From a virus, in the IMG/VR virus record IMGVR_UViG_3300020156_000448, positions 61,054-125,053 of that record: 64,000 bases of DNA. One strand, written 5' to 3'. Positions 33,534-41,595 of the stretch are shown here, one piece after another. The number at the start of each line of letters is the position of its first letter. Within the stretch, counting starts at the first letter, position 1. The notes under the pieces are model-generated. The model saw nothing but the letters and a program-made list of their open reading frames with translations. It had not been told where the DNA came from and did not search any database. The translations under genes and the position numbers were made by a program.

Positions 33534-34640
33534 TTATTTAACTACTTGCTGCAAGCTTGCTAGCATGTCATCAACACTAGGAACGGCTGTATTTGCCATT
33601 GGAGCGGCTGCTTGTGGGGCGGCTGCTTGCTGAGGCTCATATACAGGTGTGATGGGAGCAGTCGGCTGAGATACATATGCGCCAGCGGCTGGCTCAGCTT
33701 GCATTGAAGCCTGAGGTGCCTGTTGTGGCTGATATATTGGCTGCTGTTGAACTACTTGAGCAGGTGCTTGCGGCTGAAAGGCTGGCTGTGCAGGAGCTAC
33801 AGGTGCCTGTGGTTGGTAAGCTGGCTGTTGCTGTGGAATAACCACATTCGGAGCAGGAGCAGCGCTACCAGTGCGGAAACCACCAGCATTGCCGCCAAAA
33901 CCACCAGCGGTATTGCCTCCGCTAGCAGCAGGAGCTTCAGGATTTAACACTGAGTTCTTGTTGATTAGCGGATTGTATTCATCAACTAGATTGTATACAA
34001 GGGGCTTATTTGTTCCACCACCGTTAAAGAGCATTTCATACTCTTGTTGAGAAATCGGCGCAGTGCCTGGATCACTCCAAGATGCTTCATAAATGATTTC
34101 TCTAGGCTCTGGCTTCTGACCAGCAGGCTTACGAGGATACTTAACTTCGATTGTGAAAACTGGACCATAAGTAGGGTCACTTGGATAATAGCCTGTCTGG
34201 TTATAGAAGTCTTCCAGCCATTTGTATACAGCGTAAGGAAATTCCATTACGCGAACATTTGGTGGGCTACCAGCGGCTTTAAGCTGATCGTTCTCATTCT
34301 GTTCGAGAACGTTAATCACAAATCGCTTACGGGATTCATCTGATTCGCACTTGTAGCAGTAAGTCTGCTCTGAAGTATAATCTACTAGATTTCCAGCGGC
34401 GTCGCGCTGCTTGTAGATATAGTCACCGCGCCTAATTGACCCATCTTCTGCGGTATAATCTGGATTGCGAATCTCTAGGGTCTTTGCGCAAATCTTACGC
34501 CCATCGGGATTCCAATGGAAGAGAAATGCGTGATATTCTCCAAGTAGTCTAACTCTATAGACTCCTGGTTCACTAATTTTAAGATACTTATCGTTCTTTC
34601 TTGCAGCACTAGCTGCTCTTACGCCTGTTCCAAACAACAT
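33534..34640 (-). CDS. single-stranded DNA-binding protein-like (phage gp32-type candidate)
   Basis: About 368 residues. The ATG at 34640 (MLFGTGVRAAS) is chosen for GGAGG at good spacing, not the longer frame to 34721. The N-terminal half has an OB-like pattern (DKYLKISEPGVYRVRLLG, then FLFHWNPDGRK), a CYKC pair and YEASWSDPGT strands. The C-terminal third is Pro/Gln/Ala low complexity and ends with a short conserved-looking helix (VPSVDDMLASLQQVVK). Immediately upstream of recA, which fits an SSB. The leader (34641-34761) holds a TGTATACA motif. Acidic tail typical of SSB is absent, so the call is moderate. Confidence 0.55.
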   Translation of the reverse strand: MLFGTGVRAASAARKNDKYLKISEPGVYRVRLLGEYHAFLFHWNPDGRKICAKTLEIRNPDYTAEDGSIRRGDYIYKQRDAAGNLVDYTSEQTYCYKCESDESRKRFVINVLEQNENDQLKAAGSPPNVRVMEFPYAVYKWLEDFYNQTGYYPSDPTYGPVFTIEVKYPRKPAGQKPEPREIIYEASWSDPGTAPISQQEYEMLFNGGGTNKPLVYNLVDEYNPLINKNSVLNPEAPAASGGNTAGGFGGNAGGFRTGSAAPAPNVVIPQQQPAYQPQAPVAPAQPAFQPQAPAQVVQQQPIYQPQQAPQASMQAEPAAGAYVSQPTAPITPVYEPQQAAAPQAAAPMANTAVPSVDDMLASLQQVVK

Positions 34641-34722
34641 TTTGTTGTCCTCCGTATGTTTAACTATATGATTTACGTTATTTAACACTCTTTGAGTGAA
34701 ACGTTCGAAACATATATACAAT

Positions 34723-34754
34723 TTGTATACAATTAACTAATGTATATATTTACT
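34723..34754 (-). promoter_or_regulatory. TTGTATACAA motif with conserved upstream box
   Basis: TGTATACA, seven bases, then AATGTATATATTTAC. Identical box spacing is found at 20710-20739. It lies about 83 bases before the SSB-like start, probably as a promoter or operator for the SSB-recA-primase unit. Confidence 0.4.
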
Positions 34755-34761
34755 AACAATC

Positions 34762-35421
34762 CTATCTTTTTCTATCTACTTGAATAGAACGCCCAGGACT
34801 GAGATTCTCTCGATTTTGCCAGTAACCTAACACACGTGATAAGTCATCTCTAGCAGCTTCGACAGCCTCGCGTTTACCTTGCACATTAAAAAGCAAATCT
34901 TCATACACTTGCTTTTTAAAGTAAATGTCTTGAAGCTTAACTACGACTTCTGCTTTCTTAATATCACCTGTCTTCTTCTTGTCGTTGGGACTATTTAACA
35001 AGATGAATGCAGATAATAAATCGTAGCATTTATCAATCCACTTCAAGTATGCCAATACTAGCTTCTCTTGCCGAATCAAGTAACTTCTAGCAGAGGAGGT
35101 TTCCAAAAAAGACTGATCAAATGAATGGTAATCAACACCTCTCACATCGAGTTGATACTCTTCACAATACTGAATGAGTTGCTTTTCATCAAATCGACAA
35201 ACACTAGACAAAAGTTTGTCAACAATGATCTTTGCTTTCATAACTTGCTCTTCAGTTATTGGCTGACTATTCTCTAAAGCTTCGGCAATAATCTCTTTTT
35301 GCTTTTCAAAAGCTTCTAGAGGCGTTACATCTTTCTCTATAACTTCGTCTTCAACAAAAGGGGGTTCTTTTGAACCTTCTTCGATATCATCAGTTGATAA
35401 ATCTTCATTTTCTTCCGTCAT
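34762..35421 (-). CDS. acidic helical hypothetical protein (219 aa)
   Basis: Residues 1-40 are very acidic (ENEDLSTDDIEEGSKEPPF). The rest is helical, with two cysteine residues and RSYLIRQEKLVLAYLKWIDK, and a basic C-terminus. It lies between the SSB-like gene and the 149-aa gene. No family recognised. The acidic head could mimic DNA or bind SSB/replisome proteins; that is speculation. Confidence 0.5.
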   Translation of the reverse strand: MTEENEDLSTDDIEEGSKEPPFVEDEVIEKDVTPLEAFEKQKEIIAEALENSQPITEEQVMKAKIIVDKLLSSVCRFDEKQLIQYCEEYQLDVRGVDYHSFDQSFLETSSARSYLIRQEKLVLAYLKWIDKCYDLLSAFILLNSPNDKKKTGDIKKAEVVVKLQDIYFKKQVYEDLLFNVQGKREAVEAARDDLSRVLGYWQNRENLSPGRSIQVDRKR

Positions 35422-35447
35422 GGAAACACCATATTCCTTGTTGAATT

Positions 35448-35897
35448 TTAACCAATGTCAGGTATTCTGTTCATGACGCCATGTACTGGCAAATTTGCTT
35501 CAATTTCTAAAGCTGGATCAGAAACTTCACCATACTTTATCATCTGAGACAGATCATTTGGTACACTATTATTATTCTGAATTGGAAGTGGGATTCCTTC
35601 TTCCTGAGAATAATTAGGTTGATTTAAATTATACTGCACATTATTGATATTATTAATGTTATCTGGTACATGACCCTGAATACTAGAAACAATATTGAAA
35701 TCAATTTCTGGTAAATTTAACGATCTTAAAACATCCTGAGCATCACTAATACACTCTTGTTTTACCTGCTGAAAAACATCCTGATGAGCAGCGTGATCTG
35801 GTTGGTTAACATCAACTTTTGCTTCTGTCCAAACCTCAAACCACTCATATCTTCTTGGAGCTACACGAAGTCTAACTCCCTTTGTAATCTGCGCCAT
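35448..35897 (-). CDS. hypothetical protein (149 aa)
   Basis: N-terminal 65 residues are a small alpha/beta unit (RLRVAPRRYEWFEVWTEAK); the middle is Asn-rich low complexity (NINNINNVQYNLNQPNYSQ) and the end DPALEIEANLPVHGV. AGGATT precedes the ATG. Unknown function. Confidence 0.5.
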   Translation of the reverse strand: MAQITKGVRLRVAPRRYEWFEVWTEAKVDVNQPDHAAHQDVFQQVKQECISDAQDVLRSLNLPEIDFNIVSSIQGHVPDNINNINNVQYNLNQPNYSQEEGIPLPIQNNNSVPNDLSQMIKYGEVSDPALEIEANLPVHGVMNRIPDIG

Positions 35898-35899
35898 TT

Positions 35900-36181
35900 T
35901 TAATCCTCGTCTTTTGCTTCCATTGGGAATATTAAGATATTACCCTTGTGACCATCTCTAATTAAATGATCTATTAAATTTGCTTCACATTTCATCATAA
36001 CTGATGCATGATCTGTTGCTCTGATTGGATTAGAACTAGGGACAGCATCTAAGTAGATAAAAGCCCAGCCATTTTCATCTCTCTTTATATCTTCCTTATT
36101 TCCTCTGATCTTAAATCCAAATTTCTCTGAGTGTGAATTGGCGTATTTTAGCGTCAATTTCATCAATTCATCGTCTGTCAT
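35900..36181 (-). CDS. hypothetical protein (93 aa)
   Basis: Mixed alpha/beta with KFGFKIRGNKEDIKRDENGW and a final acidic tail. Its ATG overlaps the stop of the DnaE C-terminal gene, implying coupling. Unknown function. Confidence 0.5.
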   Translation of the reverse strand: MTDDELMKLTLKYANSHSEKFGFKIRGNKEDIKRDENGWAFIYLDAVPSSNPIRATDHASVMMKCEANLIDHLIRDGHKGNILIFPMEAKDED

Positions 36182-38082
36182 TAAAATACACCTTTTAATC
36201 TTGGAATGGTCTTATTTTTAGATGGACCTTTACCCATTCTATCCTTAATACCTTGGCATCTAATGAACTCTGATTTTAATTCTGGTTCGCTCCCAAAGCA
36301 ATTAAGTGCGCCTGCGTTAATAAGACATTCCACAACACTCTTAGAGACTTTATTACTAGTTGTTGCTCCAAGATAAAAATCTTGAAATGTATTATACGGC
36401 TGATTGGCACAAATTTCTCTCTGTGCTTCAGTGCCCACACCTTTAATACAACTTAAAGGCTTGCGAATTTTATCATCTTCGATAGTGTATACATTTTTGC
36501 TATGATTAATATCAACAGGAAGAAACTTGATGTTAAAATATCTTGTAGCTTCGCGCTCATAATACTCTAAGTTTTCATCACAGTCTGCACCACCGCTATT
36601 TAATTCCACAGTTAACAACGCGCTATAGAACTCTCTAGGAAACAAAGCTTTAAGAAATGCAGTTGCATAAGCCAAATAAGCATAAGCCGCTGAGTGAGCC
36701 TTATTAAAGCAATAATTACCAAACTTCTCAAACTGATCCCAAAGGTTCGACACTTCCGCATCTCCCATGAGACCTGTTTCTTTAGCTCTTGCCCTGAACT
36801 TAGCCGCCATTTCAGGAAGTTTTTTAACGTCCTTTTTACCAATAATTTTTCTGAATTCATCGGCTTCTGTCTTGGTAAATCCAGCCAGAATTTGACACGT
36901 CTTCATTAACTGTTCCTGATAAATAAACAATCCTAATGTGCTCTTTAGAATATCATATAGAGCAGGATGAGGATAATTAATAGCACTTGCATTACTCTTT
37001 CTTTCAATAAAGAAGTTATGATAGCCGTTTGCTAGCGGTCCTGGTCTATAAAGAGCCACACCAGCTACTAAATCATCAAAGCATGTGGGCTGTAATTCCA
37101 TAAGGAACTTTGTAAAACCATATTTTTCAAACTGAAAAATACCTTTTGTAATTCCCTTGGCAATTAGATTAATAACACTAGGCGCAGTCTGTGTATCAAA
37201 AGGATTGAGATTCCAAATATCTATATCCTTGCCGTGACGCGCCTTAATCATATTAAGAGCCATATGAACAACCCTAAGCGTCTTTACGCCAAGAGTATCC
37301 ATCTTCATACATCCAAGCTCTTCACAGTCATGCATATCGAATTGTGTGATATAAATAACTTTCTTGGTGTCTTCTTCTTTCGAAAAGTGAAGAGGAATTA
37401 ATTCGGCAATTGGCTCGTCGGTAATAATAATTCCGCCTGCGTGCTTGCCTGTACTGGCTTTAATGCCAAATATCTTCTTAGCATCTACAAGAATGTTATC
37501 TAATTCAGGATGGGCTTGGCGATATGCGGCAAAATTAGCCTCATTAATAGCAGCGTCAAAGTCTTCGTTTAATCTGGTATCTACCAGCTTGGATAAGAAT
37601 ATAGCTGTATCAGAAATACTCATCACTTCACCATTTTCTGAGGGAAGCTGAAGACCATGATACTTAGATGCGTTTTGAAGAGCACCTTTTACTTTCCAGT
37701 TGCCAAATGTACCAATTGGAGCAACGTGATCAGCCCCGTATTTTTGAGTAATATATGCCTGAACTGGAGTAATGTCTTCAAAGTCAGTATCAATATCAGG
37801 AGGACTATATCTTACAAGATAATAATCATCTCTTAAATTAAGAGGTTTATCAAAATCACAACATACATCTGTTACTCCTATTAAATAGGACAAATAACAA
37901 TTAGCTTTATTAACACTGCCTTTAAAGTTTTGATTTACTAGCTTTCCTAGCGTCCTATAAAGACTCGGATGCTGCTCAAAGAAGTCCATCTCCTCACGCA
38001 GTCTCATCATTTCGACTGAATTCGGGTCAGTGTTGGCTAATCTTGTTCTATCTATCAGACTAAATAATTTTTGTCTATCCAT
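36181..38082 (-). CDS. dnaE: DNA polymerase III alpha, C-terminal half (palm acids, fingers, HhH)
   Basis: 633 residues that carry the second part of DnaE: the catalytic acids in YSPPDIDTDFED (D96, D98, D100), then VAPIGTFGNWKVKGALQN, KHAGGIIITDEP, ECEE-like CEELGCMKMDTLGVKTL, GIFQFEKYGF, VALYRPGPL, the fingers region IYQEQLMKTCQILAGF, and HhH VECLINAGALNCFG. It stops before the OB and tau-binding domains. The N-terminal half (PHP and the GRGSGAGSL loop) is the separate gene 38720-40057. The first 95 residues are an extension. The two polypeptides must assemble. AGGTGC precedes the ATG. Confidence 0.88.
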   Translation of the reverse strand: MDRQKLFSLIDRTRLANTDPNSVEMMRLREEMDFFEQHPSLYRTLGKLVNQNFKGSVNKANCYLSYLIGVTDVCCDFDKPLNLRDDYYLVRYSPPDIDTDFEDITPVQAYITQKYGADHVAPIGTFGNWKVKGALQNASKYHGLQLPSENGEVMSISDTAIFLSKLVDTRLNEDFDAAINEANFAAYRQAHPELDNILVDAKKIFGIKASTGKHAGGIIITDEPIAELIPLHFSKEEDTKKVIYITQFDMHDCEELGCMKMDTLGVKTLRVVHMALNMIKARHGKDIDIWNLNPFDTQTAPSVINLIAKGITKGIFQFEKYGFTKFLMELQPTCFDDLVAGVALYRPGPLANGYHNFFIERKSNASAINYPHPALYDILKSTLGLFIYQEQLMKTCQILAGFTKTEADEFRKIIGKKDVKKLPEMAAKFRARAKETGLMGDAEVSNLWDQFEKFGNYCFNKAHSAAYAYLAYATAFLKALFPREFYSALLTVELNSGGADCDENLEYYEREATRYFNIKFLPVDINHSKNVYTIEDDKIRKPLSCIKGVGTEAQREICANQPYNTFQDFYLGATTSNKVSKSVVECLINAGALNCFGSEPELKSEFIRCQGIKDRMGKGPSKNKTIPRLKGVF

Positions 38083-38092
38083 TTATATGCAC

Positions 38093-38557
38093 CTAAAACT
38101 CCGTAGGCGGTAACGCCTTAACTTCTTCTTCTTTTTCTTCTAGTTTAACTAGGTTTAAGCCAATAGTTTTTGCTGCTTCTAACACTTTTTCGTCCACGCG
38201 ATAAGCATTTCTAAAAAACACTGTCTTAATTCCAGAGTTAGCTATTAATTTAAAACATCCGTAGCAAGGAAATGCTGTTACGTACATTTCGGCACCTTCT
38301 ATTTTGACGCCATTACGAGCGGCTTGAATTAAACTATTTGCTTCTGCATGGACAGTGCGGACGCAGTGCCCATCAACCATTTGGTGATCCGCATCATCGC
38401 AATGGGGCGTGCCTTTTATGCTACCATTATAGCCTGTAGATAAAATAGTTTTATCTCTTACAACCACAGCGCCAACATGAAGACGGTTACAGGTTGCTCT
38501 GGTGGAAACCTGTTCGGCAATCTGCATAAAATATTCATTCCAAGAAACTCTAGACAT
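38093..38557 (-). CDS. dCMP deaminase
   Basis: 154 residues with the zinc site intact: HAEANSLIQAARN (H and catalytic E) and PCYGCFKLI (two cysteines), preceded by VGAVVVRDKTILSTGYNGSI and CDDADHQ typical of ComEB/T4 Cd-type dCMP deaminases. Produces dUMP for ThyX. GGAG lies nine bases before the ATG. Sits between the two halves of DnaE, with a 57-aa gene. Confidence 0.9.
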   Translation of the reverse strand: MSRVSWNEYFMQIAEQVSTRATCNRLHVGAVVVRDKTILSTGYNGSIKGTPHCDDADHQMVDGHCVRTVHAEANSLIQAARNGVKIEGAEMYVTAFPCYGCFKLIANSGIKTVFFRNAYRVDEKVLEAAKTIGLNLVKLEEKEEEVKALPPTEF

Positions 38558-38723
38558 TCAAATTTACTCCAAAAAATTTCATAACTTTTCTTATCGAAAT
38601 TTGAATTCTATAAGAAAATGAACGTTTTCTTTCATCCTCTTCAATTTGATCCAGAATCCTCTGATAAGCAGTGGCGCGGCTTCCTGGAAGAGTGAATTCG
38701 GGAATAATAATTATTGGCTTCAT
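38550..38723 (-). CDS. small hypothetical protein (57 aa) between DnaE halves
   Basis: Starts at the ATG of an ATGA overlap with the stop of the DnaE N-terminal half and ends with a TAG inside the dCMP deaminase start. Sequence begins MKPIIIIPEFTLPGSRATAY and continues as a basic helical stretch (QISIRKVMKFFG). The tight stop/start overlaps at both ends support it as a translated gene. No cysteine, membrane segment or similarity to intein ends is seen. Function unknown. Confidence 0.6.
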   Translation of the reverse strand: MKPIIIIPEFTLPGSRATAYQRILDQIEEDERKRSFSYRIQISIRKVMKFFGVNLNV

Positions 38724-40057
38724 TCTACAAAGTCTCTCTCTTCCAAAACAAAGCCTTTTTCAGCAGCTAAGAAGCGCTCAAAGTCCAAGTCATACAAAAT
38801 AGGATCGATATTAGTAATACCTAGGCAAAACAGCATTAAAGAGCCTGCACCAGAACCTCTTCCTGGTCCCACAAAGATGTTATTTTTCCAAGCCCACTGT
38901 ATATAATCTCTAACCACAATAAAGTATTTGGAAAACTCTGTCTTTGTTACAACAGATAGCTCGTAAGTTAATCTATCCTTATATCTTTGGTCATTGTGGT
39001 ATCCCTTTTGAATGAGACCTTTCCACGATAAGAATGTGAGATACTGACCGTTCTTGTCCAAATGTCCAATAGTAGCTTTCCACGCATCCCTAAATTTACA
39101 GAATGCTTCGTAATCATCTTGGGTCTCTAGGTCAAAGTTAGGCAAGCGAGCTTTTGCTCTTGCTCCCAAGGGAATATCTACATTACACTTTTCTGCAATC
39201 GCCATAGTTTCTTCAATTGCAAATTGCAAACCCCCGAAGGTGGAATAGATTTCATCTGGAGTCTTTAAATAAAACTCGTTAAAATCACCATCCCTGCCTT
39301 CATTATTGTTGGCTGTGGTTAGGTCTTTACCAAACTGGCGAGCCTTCTTAATCTGCTGAGCCTGAAAGTCATCCTTACAGATATAGTGAGTGTCGTTTGT
39401 TAGCACCGAGCGTATACCAAGCTCTTGAGAAAGTCTAATGGTATTTTCCAGCACCATGCGCTGCTTTACGGCAAAATCACCTTGACCGCCTTGCAGGACG
39501 CCTTGGTTGTCCATAGCATGAAACATTAACTCTAGGTAATAATCGTCCTTGAAACGTTCTTTATATTTAGAGGCAACCATTTTAGCCATATTATAGCCTT
39601 CGTTGCCCTGATGTTTCAAGAATGATTCCGCTATTTCTCCCTTAATGCAGGCAGAACTAACAATGAGACCATCGCCATATTTATCCAACAAATCAAAGTC
39701 TAGGCGTGGTCGCGCATAATAGCGCTCTTGCTCATAGGATACTGTGGCAAGTTTTTTAAGATTCTTCCAACCTTGATCATTTTTTGCTATTAATAGCAAA
39801 TGGTTATTCGATCTCGAAGATTTATCGAGAGAATTATTGCACACATAAGCTTCCATGCCCAAGATAGGTTTAATACCTTCTTCTTGGCAAGCTTTATAGA
39901 ATTTAATCGAACCAGATAGCGTTCCATGGTCTGTTAATGCCAAAGCTGGCATACCCATGTTTTTCGCTGTTTTTACAAAATCTTTAATTTTACACAATCC
40001 GTCAATCAATGAATATTCGGAATGATTGTGTAATGAAACGTACATCTTATCTGACAT
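38720..40057 (-). CDS. dnaE: DNA polymerase III alpha, N-terminal half (PHP and start of palm)
   Basis: 445 residues. The PHP metal motifs HNHSEYSLIDG and ALTDHGTLSG are near the N-terminus, followed by PILGMEAYV, LTNDTHYI, DTHYICKDD and the palm start FVGPGRGSGAGSL. The protein ends soon after YDLDFERFL, just before the region carrying the catalytic acids, which is in the other half (36181-38082). In Escherichia coli this break point is between GRGSGAGSL and PDFDVDF. Together the two genes form one alpha subunit without the C-terminal OB part. AAGGTG precedes the ATG. Confidence 0.88.
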   Translation of the reverse strand: MSDKMYVSLHNHSEYSLIDGLCKIKDFVKTAKNMGMPALALTDHGTLSGSIKFYKACQEEGIKPILGMEAYVCNNSLDKSSRSNNHLLLIAKNDQGWKNLKKLATVSYEQERYYARPRLDFDLLDKYGDGLIVSSACIKGEIAESFLKHQGNEGYNMAKMVASKYKERFKDDYYLELMFHAMDNQGVLQGGQGDFAVKQRMVLENTIRLSQELGIRSVLTNDTHYICKDDFQAQQIKKARQFGKDLTTANNNEGRDGDFNEFYLKTPDEIYSTFGGLQFAIEETMAIAEKCNVDIPLGARAKARLPNFDLETQDDYEAFCKFRDAWKATIGHLDKNGQYLTFLSWKGLIQKGYHNDQRYKDRLTYELSVVTKTEFSKYFIVVRDYIQWAWKNNIFVGPGRGSGAGSLMLFCLGITNIDPILYDLDFERFLAAEKGFVLEERDFVE

Positions 40058-40070
40058 TTGTCACCTTGCA

Positions 40071-40099
40071 TTATATAAAGGTGGGGATTTCTCCCCACC
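40071..40099 (-). terminator. intrinsic terminator
   Basis: On the minus strand, an 8-bp G+C-rich stem (GGTGGGGA with TCCCCACC) and four-base loop is followed by TTTATATAA. It lies 13 bases beyond the stop of the deformylase-like gene and before the DnaE N-terminal gene. Confidence 0.8.
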
Positions 40100-40111
40100 C
40101 ATCTTTATTTA

Positions 40112-40726
40112 TTAGATCACTAGATTGGGCTTGTCAGTAGGCTCTGGATTCTTACCAACCTCATGGAGAGTTTTGCCGTGGATATGATCGTATAGATGAT
40201 GGATTACAATTGCACCCAAATCTGTAAATCTCTTCTCTCTCGTCTTGCCTTCCATGTCCTTATATGTAACTTTAATAACCAAACAACGCTTAGTCTTAAA
40301 GCTCAAATTAGGAATTGAAGGACAAGATTCCACTACTTCTCTTGTATACTTTGATGGTTTAATTTCTTTAATAGAGGGATTAACCATTAAAGTGGATTTA
40401 GGCTTGGTAGCAAGTAGAAACATTTGTAAGTCATGACCTACCTGCTGGGCTGAAACTCCGTAAGATTCACGCATGGCTAAATACTGTTCCATTTTACGCA
40501 AACAAATATCTGCTTCAGCCATATTTCCAGATGTTACGCGACGACCTTTAGTGGTCATGATCGGATCATCGTATTCTACAATTAACTTGGTTTCAAATGT
40601 CATTGATTCTGTAAGATCAATTTCTGAATCAATAACACTGGACAAATTCGCTAATGAGGAACCACTTGGCAAAATTGCATGATGATGGTGATCACAACCC
40701 TCTGAACAAGAGTGCGTATCGCTCAT
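40112..40726 (-). CDS. peptide deformylase-like protein lacking the catalytic glutamate
   Basis: 204 residues. The three deformylase motifs can be aligned: motif 1 YGVSAQQ (for GxGLAAxQ), motif 2 ESCPS with C135 (for EGCLS), motif 3 HHLYDHIHG, which aligns with QHEIDHLNG so that H177 and H181 remain while the catalytic Glu becomes L178. Metal ligands are therefore retained but the general base is missing. The N-terminus has an unusual metal-like cluster (HSCSEGCDHHHH). Phages often carry active deformylase; this one may be inactive or have a changed role. Start has AAGGA upstream. Confidence 0.7.
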   Translation of the reverse strand: MSDTHSCSEGCDHHHHAILPSGSSLANLSSVIDSEIDLTESMTFETKLIVEYDDPIMTTKGRRVTSGNMAEADICLRKMEQYLAMRESYGVSAQQVGHDLQMFLLATKPKSTLMVNPSIKEIKPSKYTREVVESCPSIPNLSFKTKRCLVIKVTYKDMEGKTREKRFTDLGAIVIHHLYDHIHGKTLHEVGKNPEPTDKPNLVI

Positions 40727-40735
40727 AATATTTCC

Positions 40736-41536
40736 TTATTCTTTGTATTTCTCGTCATCATGGTTGGAAACACCTGCTATAAAACTAGAAGCTTTATAAC
40801 TGAACATTGTAAGATGAGGGGATGCTAAAAGGAATCCAAAAATTACTCTCTCGTCTTTAATCTCGTGTGTGGACGTGTATTTTTGTGAAAATCTACTGCT
40901 ATCGGGATCGATAGATAGTTGAAATTCAAGCATCTGAAGATTAAGTTCATCTTTTGTAGGAGCAAAGAAAGTCTTTATAATCATTGGACTCAAATCTCTG
41001 CCCTTATTTGGTTTTAGAATTACGGCTCCAATATGGGCGGGACCAGCAAAATTACGAAGTCCATAACCACTCACATTGTTTCCCTTTCGAAAATGATACT
41101 GTTTTACAAGTTCATTTCCAATATTGAAAGCCTCATCTAAAATTGCCGAACCGTCACTATTTCTATTTAATTCCATAGGTGGAATTGTTTTCAAGAATCC
41201 TGGAGTGGATATAAATCCATTCTCTGTTATATAAGTATAATCAAAATCTGAATAGGTGTCTGTTGAGATAAACAGATCGATTGGGTCTAAACCCACTATT
41301 TTATTATAACCTACTTCTTGAGAATAGAATGAAGACGGACCAACGTAAAGTGATTCGTTCGTTTTCCAACTTATATTGGTTTCATCAATGCCAGTTAATT
41401 GATCTAATTTATGAAGCGGAACACCATTATTCATCAATAACCCTGCGCTACCACCGTCAGCTACCCTATGAAATACAGGAATAACCATAAATGGGAACGT
41501 AGCCCTGTGTTCAACTAAATTAATTATCTCTGCCAT
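40736..41536 (-). CDS. hypothetical protein (266 aa)
   Basis: A soluble alpha/beta protein without cysteines, beginning MAEIINLVEHRATFPFMVIP. It contains YGLRNFAGPAHIGAVILKP and a C-terminal KDERVIFGFLLASPHLTMF. No known motif. It lies between the deformylase-like and primase-finger/UDG genes. Function unknown. Confidence 0.5.
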   Translation of the reverse strand: MAEIINLVEHRATFPFMVIPVFHRVADGGSAGLLMNNGVPLHKLDQLTGIDETNISWKTNESLYVGPSSFYSQEVGYNKIVGLDPIDLFISTDTYSDFDYTYITENGFISTPGFLKTIPPMELNRNSDGSAILDEAFNIGNELVKQYHFRKGNNVSGYGLRNFAGPAHIGAVILKPNKGRDLSPMIIKTFFAPTKDELNLQMLEFQLSIDPDSSRFSQKYTSTHEIKDERVIFGFLLASPHLTMFSYKASSFIAGVSNHDDEKYKE

Positions 41537-41595
41537 TAAATCTACCTACGAAAGTCTTTATTTGTTATATACATGAGAAGAGACTTTATTCTAAT

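Noticed and set aside
34641-34721. Longer start of the SSB-like gene at 34721
   Set aside because: The extra 27 residues do not resemble the family and the ATG at 34640 has GGAGG at good spacing.
38550-38800. Split intein joining the two DnaE halves
   Set aside because: Neither half shows intein block A or a C-terminal His-Asn followed by Cys, Ser or Thr at the junction; the intervening genes are ordinary.
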